Source of the DNA: Areca catechu
Taxonomy: Eukaryota; Streptophyta; Magnoliopsida; Arecales; Arecaceae
Length of the DNA: 64,000 nucleotides
Assembly: GCA_021397845.1 (NCBI GenBank)
Contig: CM038044.1
Location: 103,352,942 to 103,416,941 of the forward strand
Direction of reading: 5' to 3'
Of this stretch, positions 1-11,393 are shown piece after piece. Below the pieces are notes generated by a model. It had not been told where the DNA came from and ran no database searches. It worked only from the letters and a program-made list of their open reading frames with translations. Within the stretch, counting starts at the first letter, position 1. Each line of letters starts with the position of its first letter. Position numbers and translations under genes: made by a program.

Positions 1-1071
1 GCCGGACTGGATCTGGATGAAGGTGGACGGCCTGGACTTGTAGAGAGAGAGAGGCCGTGGGAGATGGGAGGAGCTAGGGTTTGATGGATTGGAAATAATG
101 AAGGGTGGCTAGGGTTTTGGATTTTTAAGTGGCTAACCTAGGGTTTTGGATAAAGATGGAGATCTCTCACCTTCTCAAGGCTCCAATGGAACCCGGATTA
201 CCCCCTCACAGAGCTCAACACTTAGAATAGTACGGAAGAAGAGAAACCTAGGTCACTCAACACAAGAGAATAGCAAAAATAATTTTCTTCATTGATTTTT
301 TTCAAAGTTACAAAGAGAGGTCTATTATATAGACCTAAAATTTTCTCCAAGCTTGTACAAATTCCCATGTGGGACTAAACTCCTCCAACCTCTAGATTAG
401 GTAGAAAATCTCCTCTCTTGGCCGACCAAGAGTTCAAAAAAAATTTGGGATGGCCATAAAGGAATTGTTTTGGAATTTTTATGGCACCTTCTTTGGAGTT
501 GGATTTGGATTTGGAGTCCTCTTCTTCTTATGGCATTTCTTCTTTTCTTCCACTCCAAGTTAAGCTCTTTGATTTTGATTTGAACTTCAATTAGGAGTAG
601 GTTGGATGTCCTTCTTTGATTTTTTCTCCAAGAGAAGTCCCTTTCCTTCTTTGCTTAGACAAAATTGGCAGGTATGGGCGCCTCCTTTAAATTAGCTTCC
701 AATTTGATTTTTTTCTTCTTTGGGTGTGGGGACCATGACACTGGGATGCCTCTGTGGTGCCTCCTGGACCCTGGCGTGTGCTCGGAGTGTGGCTGGGCAT
801 GTGGCTTGGAGTGTGGCCTCCACTTGCTTGGACCTTGATTTGATTGGAAGACAAATATGGCACCATATTGGATAAAATTGAAACCACATCGGGACTTGCA
901 CCGAGTCAACATGACTCAACAAAATTTAAATGGTGACTCAAGAAATAAATAAAAATAAATAAACTGGTTGACTAGGTCAACCTTTATTACAAACCCTAAT
1001 TTCTCGGGCAAGGTTAATCAGAGATCCAGATGGAGCTCTGAAGTCTTCATCTGAGTCTGGTGCCCGCACCA
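1..1071 (-). repeat. 3' LTR, partial
   Basis: This is the 3' LTR of the minus-strand pol-less element, cut by the window edge. It matches about 2100-3168, including a palindromic TATA motif at 319-335 and the terminal block ending TGCCCGCACCA at 1071. On the minus strand the LTR therefore begins TGGTGCGGGCACCA. No coding region was found in it. Confidence 0.75.
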
Positions 1072-1526
1072 GCCCTTAAGATAGATTCAATTTATGCACA
1101 CTCAAATAAAAAAAATAGCTTGCAGAAAATAAAAAGCAGAACAACAGTAAAATTGATCTCAGAAAATCTATAGAAATTAATAAATCATGAAAATTTTAAG
1201 TAAATTACTTTCAATTATACTGGTTCCAGAAAAACAAGAATTACTTATTTTGGAATTTTTTACAGGGATAAACAATTCAAATAATAGGGCAGTTAGTGGC
1301 AGAAAATAGAACGTGTGTCCCGTTTACAATCCCTGCCTAGAAGTTATAACCCAGCGGCACCCCTACACGCCCTGGGAACCCCCGTGGAATGGGAGGGGGA
1401 GGCTTGCGTCTCGCTTGTTCCTAGGATCGGACGACCAGGGGAGTCTACTCCAGGCAGCAAAAGTAAAAAGGAACGAAAAAATAATCAAACAAGCAAGAAC
1501 CCTAGATAGGGCTCTGATACCAAAAA
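1072..1526 (-). other. Short interior of the pol-less element
   Basis: About 455 bp lie between the LTRs. The right end carries the primer binding site. The left end, next to the 3' LTR, has only a weak purine tract on the minus strand. No gag, protease or polymerase similarity is visible, and the small reading frames here look like chance. Confidence 0.65.
1511..1522 (-). other. Primer binding site, tRNA-iMet type
   Basis: The plus strand reads GCTCTGATACCA, the complement of TGGTATCAGAGC, the common plant retrotransposon primer site. It lies 4 bp from the LTR edge at 1527. A near copy (GCTCTGGTACCA plus the LTR start) follows at about 1542-1567, a tandem duplication of roughly 30 bp spanning primer site and LTR edge, so the true LTR edge is 1527 or 1557. 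Confidence 0.8.
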
Positions 1527-3168
1527 TGATGCAGAACGAAAGCTCTGGTACCAAAATGATGCAGAACAAAAATATGGAATGCGGAAGCAAATTAAAATTA
1601 ATATATTTTTTTTATATATATATTTTCAGAAGTCGGCTTTGACTCAAAGGAAAGATAAACTAATGTTGAAAGAAACTAAGAAATGAAAGAAAGCACAATT
1701 AAAAGGAGTGGATTATCAGAGTAACTCAGAAGTAGGATCGCTGGGGATAGAGAAACGCCCAGATCTAGGGTTTGCTCTGAGTTTCAACGAAACAGACAAA
1801 GTGAGAAGGGAAGGTTCTTGTTACCTAGCAGTGATATCTCTCCATTTGGTGGAAAAAAGACTCTCTCGAGCAGATTATTGGATCCCGGGAGTCAAGGTAT
1901 CTTCGCAATGGATCCTCCGATAATGGTCCTTGGCAAAGTTGGCCTCTTCTTGAACCCTGGATCCTGGAGAAAAGAAGAACAAGGTTAGGAACAAGAGACT
2001 CAGGGAAGAGAGTTACCCGAGTAGAAGAAAGGATGGGATCTGAAGGTCTTCAGCCGATCTGGAACTCCTAGGCTGCGGATTTGGGACTTCTTCTCCTGGA
2101 TCTGCTGGATGGACTCTAAAGCAGTGGTAGCTGACTTGAAGATGGCTGGACTGGGGGTCCTGGTGGTCGGCCACCCTTTGGAAGAAGAACCTTGGAGATG
2201 GTGTAGAGGCTAGGGTTTGGTGGTGGTGGAGTAGAGATGGGTGGACTAGGCTAGGGTTTTGGAGTTGGAGATCTCACACCTCCTCAAGATTCCTAGGGAA
2301 CCCAGATTTACTCCCTCACGGAGCTTAACACTCAGAATAAGTGCGGAAGAACAAGACTTTGCTCAAAAACAAGGGATTTCATTCATAAGATTTCATAAGA
2401 TAAGTTCAAGTTACAAAAGGGGTCTAATATATAGACCTATAAGAAAAATCAAAACCATACAAGTTCCCATATGGGACTAATAGGACTAATCTATACTTTA
2501 GGCATCAAATTCTCTTCCCTTGGCCAACCAAGACTCCTTCCATGAGTGAGCGGCCCAAAAACTCCAAGAAAACTTGAAAATCAGCTCCAAATGGCAGGTT
2601 ATGGGGGTGTCTCCTAGTATCTCTCCATGAATCAAGGATTTTCCTTCATGGTTTGGCTCTTTTGGACACCTCCTAGTCTTGCTCCACAAGTTTAGGCTTC
2701 TTCTTTTCATGGATTTGGCACTTTAGGAAACTTTTGGGTGCCTCCTTGATTTCTTCCCAAGACATGCTCTCTTCCCTTTTATAACTTGGATTTTTATGGA
2801 ACATTGTGGGGCACCTCCTTGATCCTCTCTTCAAGAAAAATTCTTGCCATCCTGACTTGGGTTTATTTCTTATGGTGTGGGGACCAAAGACACTGGATGG
2901 AGATGTGGCAGGGAGTGTGGCACCCACTTGTAGCTAGATCATGGAAGAAAAAAATGTGGCACCCTATGGCAAAGGGAATGGCGCCAACCTGGACCTAGAC
3001 TTGGACTGAGTCAACATGACTCAACAAAAATTGAAATGACAAAATTATAGACTCAAAATTGGGTTGATCAGGTCAATCCTTATTACAAACCTTAATTTTC
3101 TCGGGCAAGGTCAATCAGAGATCCAGATGGAACCCTGAAGTCTTCTTCTGATTCTGGTGCCCGCACCA
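1527..3168 (-). repeat. 5' LTR of the pol-less element
   Basis: This LTR is about 1.64 kb, starting TGATGCAG and ending GCACCA on the plus strand. Its right part aligns with 1-1071. Read on the minus strand it opens with the inverted repeat TGGTGC-GG-GCACCA. The flank to the right is Tat gag coding sequence, interrupted at the position matching about 48350 in Tat copy 2. Confidence 0.75.
2421..2437 (-). promoter_or_regulatory. Palindromic TATA motif in the 5' LTR
   Basis: GGTCTAATATATAGACC is a near-perfect palindrome with a TATATA core. The matching place in the left LTR (319-335) keeps the same shape with one base pair changed. It lies about 740 bp from the minus-strand LTR start, where U3 would end. 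The promoter role is inferred. Confidence 0.5.
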
Positions 3169-6100
3169 TCTTCTCTATCCGCCAGTAGGACCAGGAGCTG
3201 CTTCGGGACTACATCACCCATTTCAAGACCGCCGCCCTGGAGATCTACAGCCTGGACGAGCCCGTTGCCATGCTGGCTTTGAAGCGCGGGCTCAAGACGT
3301 CCCGCCTGACCTATTCCCTGGACCAAAAACCTCCTAGGACATACTCCGAGCTCCTCCTCTGTGTCCACAAGTACATCCGAGTGGAGGAGGCCGATCGCAC
3401 CCGCCGAGAGCTAGACGGGAGGACCTTGAAGAAGCCGGCCTCGGGAGATGTTCCAGGGGCCCGGCGGCCTGGGCCGTCTACCGACCCTCGTCCAAATCCG
3501 AAGCTGAAGGGTGAGGCCTCCCCGGAGTGAAGGTTCACCCCTCTCCTCGCTCCCCGAACGAAGATCCTCATGGAAATTGAGGGCGAGCACTACCTCCGCC
3601 GACCTCCTCCTCAAAACCCAAGAAGCACCCATGACAAGTCGAAGTACTGCCAGTTCTACCGCGAGCATGGCCACGACACAGATTAGTGTCGTAATCTGAA
3701 GAAGGAAATCGAGGAGCTGATCAAAAGAGGCTACCTCAGGAAGTTCATGAGGAACGAAGCCCCGGTGGAGGTACAGTCGCTCGTGGCCTTACCCCCAGTT
3801 TCCACGATCGACAACCGTCCGACGGAGAAGCCAGTGGGCATGATCTCTTGTGGAGTCTGGCGGGTGGCAAAGAGAGCCCGGGAGTTTGGGAACCCCGAGG
3901 ATGTACCCCCTTCTGAGAAGGGGAGTGAAAACAAGAATGTAAATAACGATGCTGTGGTGGTCGAGATGACCATCGCGAAGCATCCTGTACATCGAATTAT
4001 GGTAGATAGTGGAAGCTCCGCTGACATGCTTTTTTATGATGCTTTCTCTCGAATGAATCTGTCCCATGATCAGCTCAGGCTAGTGCACACCCCCTGGTAG
4101 GCTTTACTGGGGACTCGGTGGGGGTCGAAGGGGAGATCACTCTCCCGGTCACCGCTGGATCCCCACCTCGGCAGACCACAGTCATGATGACATTTACTGT
4201 CGTCAAGCTTCCTTTGCCTTACAACGCGATCCTCGGGCGCCCGAGGCTCAACCAGCTGGACGCTATGATTTCTATGAAGCGGTTGCTAGTGCAATTCCCC
4301 ACAGCCTCTGGGCCTGGGGTGATGAGGGGTTTGACCTAGCCAATTCAGCATTGCCTTCAGACGATCCCAGGTGCCCGGGGCATCGAGCTCGGCCCCGACG
4401 TCGACTACCTCGACCTAAGGGAGAAGGAACCCAGGGGAGGACCCGTAGAGCGCCTGTTGACTTATCCCCTCGATTCGGACCCTCTGAAGACGGTGCAGGT
4501 GGGGGCCCAACTCCCGGAGGAGGAACGGACCCACCTGCTGGAATTCCTCCACAAGAATGCGGACATGTTTGCCTGGTCCGCGGCCGACATGCTGGGCATT
4601 CCCCCCGAGGTCATTGCGCACAGGCTGAACGTGGACCCGAGGTGCCGCCCGGTCCGCCAGAAGAAAAGGAGCTTTACCGCGGAGAGGCAGAGGGCCATCA
4701 ACGAAGAGATGGAGAAACTCCTCGCCGCCGGCTTCATGCGGGAAGTTCAGTATCCCAGCTGGCTGGAGAATGTGGTCATGGTGAAGAAGAGCAGTGGTAA
4801 GTGGAGGATCTATATGGACTACACCGACCTCAACCGAGCCTGCCCAAAAGATAGCTTCCCTCTTCTAAAGATTGACCAGTTGGTTGACACCACCTCGGGG
4901 CATCGCCTCCTATCTTTCATGGATGCTTTCTTCGGGTACAACAAGATCCGAATGAACCCGAAGGATGAAGAGCACACCGCCTTCGTCACCGACCGCGAAA
5001 CTTTCTGTTACAGGATGATGCCGTTTGGCCTTAAGAATGCCGGGGCCACGTACCAGCGACTGGTCAACAAAGTCTTTAAGGATCAGATCGGCCGCAACAT
5101 GCAGGTGTACGTAGACGACATGCTGGTAATGAGCAAGACCCTCTTGGATCACATTGTCGACCTGGTGGAGACCTTCGGCAACCTCTGACTTTATCAGATG
5201 AAGCTGAACCCGGTGAAGTGCGCTTTCGGCATCTCCGCCAGGAAGTTCCTGGGGTTCATGGTAACCCAGAGAGGAATTGAAGCCAACCCGGAGAAGGTCC
5301 AGGCCATCCTGGACATGGAGCAGCCCGCCTCCAAGAAGCAAGTGCAGCGACTAACCGGCCGGATAGCCACCCTGAACCGATTCATCTCCAGGTCGGCCGA
5401 TCGCTGCCGACCCTTTTTCAAAGTGCTGAGGAAGATGAACGACTTCGCCTAGACTGAGGAGTGCCAGGAGGCCTTTGAAGAGCTGAAGAAGATGCTTACA
5501 TCACCCCCACTACTCTCCGAGCCCGAAGAGGGAGAGGAACTCATCCTCTACCTCACGGTCACCACGCAGGCCATCAGCTCGGTCCTAGTTCGGACCGACG
5601 ACCAGGCAGTCCAGTGACCGGTGTACTACAGCAGCAAACTTCTACGCGATGCGGAGCTCAGGTATTCCCGGCCCGAAAAGCTCGTTTTTGCATTAATAGT
5701 GTCTACTCAACATCTCAGGCCCTATTTCCAAGCGCATCCCATTGCCGTCCTGACGGATCAGCCGTTGAAAGTGATACTCAGCCGACCCGACACATCAGGG
5801 TGATTGGCGAAGTGGGCGCTCAAGCTAAGCGAATTCAATATCACTTACAGGCCGAGGTCGGCCATGAAAGTGCAAGTACTGGTCGACTTCTTGGTCGAGT
5901 GCACGGGCCTAGGCAAGGAGCTAGAGGGGGACTCCCCGCACCAGCAGTTGAAACCAGGACCCGAGGAACCCGAGGAGGATGCCTGGATCCTTCACGTGGA
6001 TGGAGCCTCGAACTCCGGCGGGAGCGGAGCCGGACTCATTCTCGCTAACAGCGGTGGGGTCGTCACTGAATGCGCACTCCATTTCCAGTTCGCCACAACC

Positions 6101-7689
6101 AACAACCAGGCGGAATACGAGGCACTCCTCGTCGGGCTGAGAGTCTCTCATGAACTGGGCGTAGCCAACCTCAAAGCCTTCACTGACTCCCAGCTGGTGG
6201 CTGGACAGATCTCCGGGGAATATGCTGCGCACGACCCTCAAATGGCAAAGTATGTGGAGCTTGTCAAAACGAGCGTAGCCAGATTCCGGCGCTTCAGCAT
6301 CTTCCATATCCCCGCGAGGAAAATGCCCGTGCGGACACTCTCTCCCGGCTGGCGACCCTGCTGAACTCGATGCTGGGTCGCGCTCATGTAGAGCGCCTCA
6401 AGGCCCCAAGCTACAAGATCCCGGTGGAGGTCCAACAGGTCAGCCGTGAGCCCAGCTGGATGGACAAGTACACCGAGTACATAACCGGCGGTACCTTGCC
6501 AGAGGACCGTGCAGCGGCCCGTCTTATCAAAAAGAAGGCTGCGCGGTTCATCCTGATGGATGGGCAACTGTATCGAAGGTCTTACTTCTATCCCCTCCTC
6601 AAGTGCCTAAGACTCACGGAGGCCACACTCGTGCTCCAGGAAATCCATGAGGGCATCTGCGAGAACCACGTGGGGGGCAGAACGCTCGCCTACAAGGTCC
6701 TCTGTCAAGATTATTTCTGGGAGATGATGAAGGAGGATGCTGCCGATTTCGTGAAGAAGTGTGATCGGTGCCAACGGCACGCCGTGGTGCAGCGGCAGCC
6801 CTCCACTCCAATCTCCCAGCTCTCAGCTCCGTGGCCTTTCGCCTAGTGGGGAATGGACCTCCTAGGACCATTTCCCCCGGCGTCCGGACAGCGGAAGTTC
6901 CTGATCGTGGCCATCAACTACTTCATGAAGTGGGTTGAAGCCGAACCCCTGGCGCAGATCACAGAGGCAAACGTCGCCAAGTTTTTCTGGAAGTCAATCA
7001 TTTGCCGTTTTGGCCTCCCCCACACCGTGATCACCGAAAACGGGCATCAGTTCAACTACCGGGAGTTTGAAGAATTCTGCAGCGACCTCGGCATCCACCA
7101 TCGCTTCACCTCGGTGGCGCACCCACAGACAAATGGAGAAGCCGAGGTCACGAATAGGACCATCCTGCAAGGCCTCCGAACGAGGCTGGACCTGGCCAAG
7201 GGCAGGTGGGCAGAAGAGCTCCCAAGCATCCTGTGGGCATACCACACCACCCCGAGGACGGCCACCGACGAGACCCCATTTAATCTCATCTTCGGAACTG
7301 AGGCGGTTATCCCGATTGAGCTCAGTCTACCCACCCTGCGCGTGGAGCAGTACAACGAAGCGGAGAACCCCGCCAGGATGATGCTCAACCTAGACCTTCT
7401 TGAGGACACGAGGGACAAGGCTCAAGTCCGAATGGCGGCGTACAGGCAGTGAGTGGCCAGGTACTACAACTCCCGGGTGTGACCAAAGTCCTTTCGCCCT
7501 GGAGATCTGGTGCTCCGGCGAGCTGAAGCTTCTCAGCCACGAGAGTGCGGGAAGCTCTCCCCAAACTGGGAAGGCCCGTACAAGGTGGCAGAAGTTCTCC
7601 CTCATAGAGCCTATTACCTGGAAGAATTGGGAGGATCCAAATTCCCTCGGACTTGGAATGCCTCAAACCTAAGGATGTATTATCAATGA
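3169..7689 (+). pseudogene. Degenerate gag-pol polyprotein (Tat copy 1)
   Basis: The order is gag C-terminal half, knuckle at about 3648-3689, aspartic protease (DSGS near 4006), reverse transcriptase (YVDD near 5107), its RNase H, a second archaeal-like RNase H (near 6000-6310) and integrase (6370-7689, with HHCC region and core). Breaks include TAG at 3186, TGA at 3528, TAG at 3684, loss of one C in a C-run near 4085-4092 relative to copy 2, and further stops at 4337, 5186, 5450, 5801 and 7450. The knuckle has Tyr for its first His and a stop before its last Cys. The second integrase catalytic Asp is Glu (TENG instead of TDNG). The RNase H to integrase join changes frame by -1 near 6310, exactly as in copy 2. 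The gene cannot make a functional polyprotein. Confidence 0.9.
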
Positions 7690-7829
7690 TGTAAGGTTCC
7701 CCCAACTCCTGCAATAAAATTCTTTTACCTCAAACGCTCTTTCTCGCCTCGTAGGAAAACGGGCGCATGACTCTGAGTTCGGCAAACACGGCCGTGGCCG
7801 GAGACCCGAGAAAGCGAGAAGTCCCAGAA
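7690..7829 (+). other. Start of the 3' untranslated region, copy 1
   Basis: This is non-coding sequence between the integrase stop and the 121-bp repeat block. It corresponds to 52860-52920 in copy 2. Confidence 0.6.
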
Positions 7830-8400
7830 TTCAGCCCGGAAGGCAGGGCAGAGCCCAGCTCGCCCACGCGATCACAGAGAACAGCTCGGCAAGCCACGCA
7901 AGGCTTGAACAAAGCTTGCAGCCCTGGGGTTCAGTCCGAAAGTCCCGAACTTCGTTCTGGAAGGTGGGGCAGAGCCCAGCTCGCCCACGTGATCACGGAG
8001 AACAGCTCGGCAAGCCGCGCAAGGCTTGAACAAAGCCTGCAGCCTCACGGTTCAATCCGGAAGTCCCGGACTTCGGTCCGGAAGGTGGGGCAGAGCCCAG
8101 CTTGCCCACGCGATCACGGAGAACAGCTCGGTAAGCCATGCAAGGCTTGAACAAAGCCTGTGGCCCCGGGGTTCAGTCCGAAAGTCCCGGACTTTGGTCT
8201 GGAAGGCGGGGCAGAGCCCAGCTCGCTCACGCGATCATTGAGAACAGCTCGACAAGCCGCGCAATGCTTGAACAAAGCCTATGGCCCTGGGGTTCAATCC
8301 GGAAGTCCCGAACTTTGATCTGGAAGGCAGGGCATAGCCCAGCTCGCTCATGCGATCATAGAGAGCAGCCCGGCAAGCTCAATGGACTCGTGCAAGGCCT
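7830..8400 (+). repeat. 121-bp tandem repeat, about 5 copies
   Basis: The marker GAGCCCAGCT recurs at 7851, 7972, 8093 and 8214, and in altered form at 8335, giving a constant 121-bp period. The block lies between the 3' end of gag-pol and the 3' end of the antisense ORF. It is homologous to the 120-bp block at 52921-53700 in copy 2. Confidence 0.9.
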
Positions 8401-8700
8401 GCTCTACTGTCGCCCAACTCGGGAGCTCCGAACTTTGATCTGAACGCTGGATGGAACCCAGTCTACCCATGGATTCAGCCCGAAGCAAGCCGCAGGACCT
8501 CGTCTCCTCACTCGACACAAACATCTCGACAAGACACAGAAAAGAGAGAAAGGAAGACGAGGACGGGACATAGCAAAATCTAAGTTTTCATTGATTCGAA
8601 AAAGAAGAGTTACAATGAAGGAGTCCCGACAGGCCGGGAGTCCTCAAAAAAAAAAGAGAAAAAAGAAGAAAAAAGAGAAGAAGAGAATACAATTGAAGGC

Positions 8701-10903
8701 CTAGTTCGGCGTGGTGGTGGGATCTTCAGGCTGGGGCGTGCGCTCTCCGTCCTCGCCGTCGGCGGCTGGCTACTCAGAGGGCCGCTCTGGATTTGCAACC
8801 GTGTCGCCCGCTGCAACCGGAGCCTCGCCGGTGGGCCCTTGCCTTCTATCACCAAGCACCACCCCACTAAGGTCGAGCTCGGGATAGAAGGACCCCACCT
8901 TTTCCTGGCACACCTGGAACCCCTTCAGAAAGGAGTCCACGGTGGCCTCCCGGACCTCCGAGACGTACTCGTCGGAGGCTCGGAATCTCGGGACGGCCTC
9001 CTACGCCTCCCGCTTTGAGGCCTCCAGGAGCCCGTTGATGTAGGCACTCCGTTCCTTTGCCGCGCTCGCCTCCCGCCGGGCCTCCTCCAGCTGGCGCTAC
9101 AGCAACTGGGAATGAGCTCAGAGGCGAGCCCTCTCCGCCGCATCCTCCTCCATGCGCTGCTGGTTGGAGATCCTCTCCTCGGACATAGAGGACTCCAGTT
9201 CCTTTACGTGCCCCTCGGCGCGTGCCAGGTCCGATTGAAGGGCCTGGTTGCTCCCCCGCAGCTCGACCCCCTTTTCCATGAGGTCCTTCACGTCAGCCAC
9301 GAGCTTGTCGAGCTTCTCCTCCTTCTCGGCGTCCTTCTTGGCGTACCCTGCGAGGAAGTTCCTCAACAGGAGCATGTTGGTCCCGACCTGCATGAAAAGG
9401 AGAGCGGGTTAGTAAAGAGTTAACTGGAATTATAAAGGAGAGGGATCCGAGCTCGGACTTACCGTGAAGAGCTGCGGGAGGATCCCAAGCAGAGCATCAG
9501 CATAGTCCCGGCAGCCCCGAAGTCGGCGGTCCCGGGAGGTGCAGGCGAACTCCATCACCTTCTTTGTGAGCCCCTGGTCACGGATCACGGAGCACCAGTT
9601 GGTGATTGCCGGTGGCGGGGCGGTCAGATCGGCGGCAGGGGCGACCGACCCCCCAGGTGGGACTGCCACCAGCGGGGCAGCTGGAGTCGCAGGCGGCGCC
9701 GTCGGGGCTGCAGTGATGATGGGGCCGGCCCGGGGGGAACCGCTGCCGACGGGCCTCCCTCCTTGACAGCCCCATCAGGGCGGATGACTGGAGCGTCGGT
9801 GGCCCGGGCCCGAGGTGGCCTGGGCAAGGGAGCTGCAACTGCTGGACCTGGCGCCGGCGTCGACATGACCTCCTGGCTCACCTCGGTGCGAGCCCTCTTC
9901 GCCGCGGGCTCATCTCCCTCGGCGACATCTCTCCGGGCTACGCCCTCCAGGAGATTCTCCACCGAGAACTTCATGCCTGCAAAGGAAAGGAGGTCGGTCA
10001 GTCAACGAAAGGAGGGAAATGCCGAGTAAAAGAAAAGCTGAGCCTCACCCGGCTCTCGAATGGGACTGATCCCCGCCTCGAACAAGTTCTGCTCCGAGAG
10101 CAGAACATCGAGCGATGGGACCACGTCGCTTAAAAGCTGGGAGTAGGCCTCCTGGTCCACCGGCTTGACTTGGGAGTTTCGGTTCGGAGACCGATCCGGT
10201 TCGCTCCAGGCCCAGTCGACGTCCTCGACCGAGGCGAAAAAGAACCGGTTCTTCCAACCCTTGATGGAGGAAGGGAGGTTGAACCGGAGGCACCTAGGCC
10301 GGGGTGAGATGTACCACCAGCCATCATCGGTGGAGTACCGCTTCATGGTAAAAAGAGCCCTGAAGAGGGAGAAACGGGCAACGAACCCATGGAAATGGCA
10401 AAAAATAATGAAGGAGAAGATGACCCGGATGGCATTGGGAGCCAACTGGGCCGGGACCAGACGGAAATGGCTAGGGAAAGAAAGGAAAAAGGGATGCAGA
10501 GAAAACCGAAGACCCCCAAGGAGGAAGTCTTCGTAGAAGGCAATGCGACCGGGGCCACTCAGGGTGACACGATTCCCAGGCCGCGGGAGAGAAAGACGGA
10601 TCGACCCCGGGATGCCATAGACTTCCCGGAGCAAGGAAAGGTCACCTTCGGTCATCGTTGAAACGTGACCGGAGGGACCGATAGAAGGAAGGGCCGGAGG
10701 AGGAAGAGAAGAGATGGGATGGGCAGACAAGACGGGGGAGACCTAAGACCCCTAGGGATGCCTATGGTGATACCCCCATGCTGGAGTCGCCTGCGGGTCT
10801 CCTCCAGGATTATCTCTGCTTCCGAGGAGGAAGACGATGGAGTCCTCGACCGGGACGGACCGGCCTCGTCCGGGTTAGACGAGACATGGCGGCGGCGCAC
10901 CAT
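8701..10903 (-). pseudogene. Antisense ORF (Transposase_28-like), Tat copy 1, broken
   Basis: This minus-strand gene opposes gag-pol and matches the antisense gene of copy 2 in order and splice pattern. Exon 1 is about 10049-10903 (Met-Val-Arg-rich start, Ser-rich stretch, then the 'putative gypsy type transposon' domain with the LLGGLRF and PAQLAPNA motifs). Exon 2 is 9463-9976 and exon 3 is 8701-9387 (coiled coil). The introns (9977-10048 and 9388-9462) have GT-AG ends and keep the reading phase. Breaks include a frameshift in exon 1 near 10680-10700, before the conserved domain, and several stops in exon 3. The function of these antisense genes in Tat or Grande-like elements is not established. 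Confidence 0.75.
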
Positions 10904-11371
10904 GGAGAAGAAGGTGGAGAGGAAAGGATGCTGAAGGAAAGGGACGGAGAGAAGGAGAAAACAGAAGCACTCACCGAAATACACTGTGCAAAAGAAGCGG
11001 CAACTCGGGGAGTGGGAGATAGCCTGCTGTGAACCACCGATGGAGCAAGGGAAAAAGCCTCGTTCCGGAAAGTCCCCTCCTTTTCAAATTCGATCGGCAG
11101 TGGCCGTACCCGTCATTCCATTCCGGACCATCGGATGGATGCCGCGTGGATGCACGCCCGACACCGACAACTCGGTTGCAGGGAAATGGCCTCTGATTTG
11201 AAGTGATGCATTAATTACGGCCAAATAGGCGACACGTGGCAACCTCTCATAGGGCTTTGGGCACAACGAGGAACGGCGACGAGGATCATGGCAATCATGA
11301 TGCGAGATCTTCGCCTCCCCACGTCATCTCCACATTAAAATCCCCACGTTCTGAGCCATGATGCCTCAACA

Positions 11372-11393
11372 GAACGGGGGGATGGGGGGCAAC
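11372..11393 (+). other. Polypurine tract of Tat copy 1
   Basis: A G-rich purine run (GAACGGGGGGATGGGGGGC) directly precedes the LTR start at 11394. The same tract precedes the 3' LTR of copy 2 at 56811-56828. It would prime plus-strand DNA synthesis. Confidence 0.75.

Larger units (their letters stand above)
1..3168 (-). mobile_element. Pol-less LTR retrotransposon, left end outside the window
   Basis: Positions 1-1071 and about 2100-3168 are diverged copies of one sequence in the same orientation, as expected of the 3' and 5' LTRs of a minus-strand element. Next to the right copy, at 1511-1522, is the complement of the initiator tRNA-Met primer site. Only about 455 bp separate the LTRs and none of it encodes gag or pol, so the element is non-autonomous (LARD or TRIM-like). 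On its right side the sequence continues directly into Tat gag coding DNA, which places the insertion inside the gag of the next element. The first bases after it are TCTTC, a candidate target duplication whose partner lies outside the window. The family was not recognised. Confidence 0.75.

Noticed and set aside
1313..1642. 109-residue frame in the pol-less element
   Set aside because: It crosses the primer site and LTR edge and shows no similarity to gag. A chance frame.
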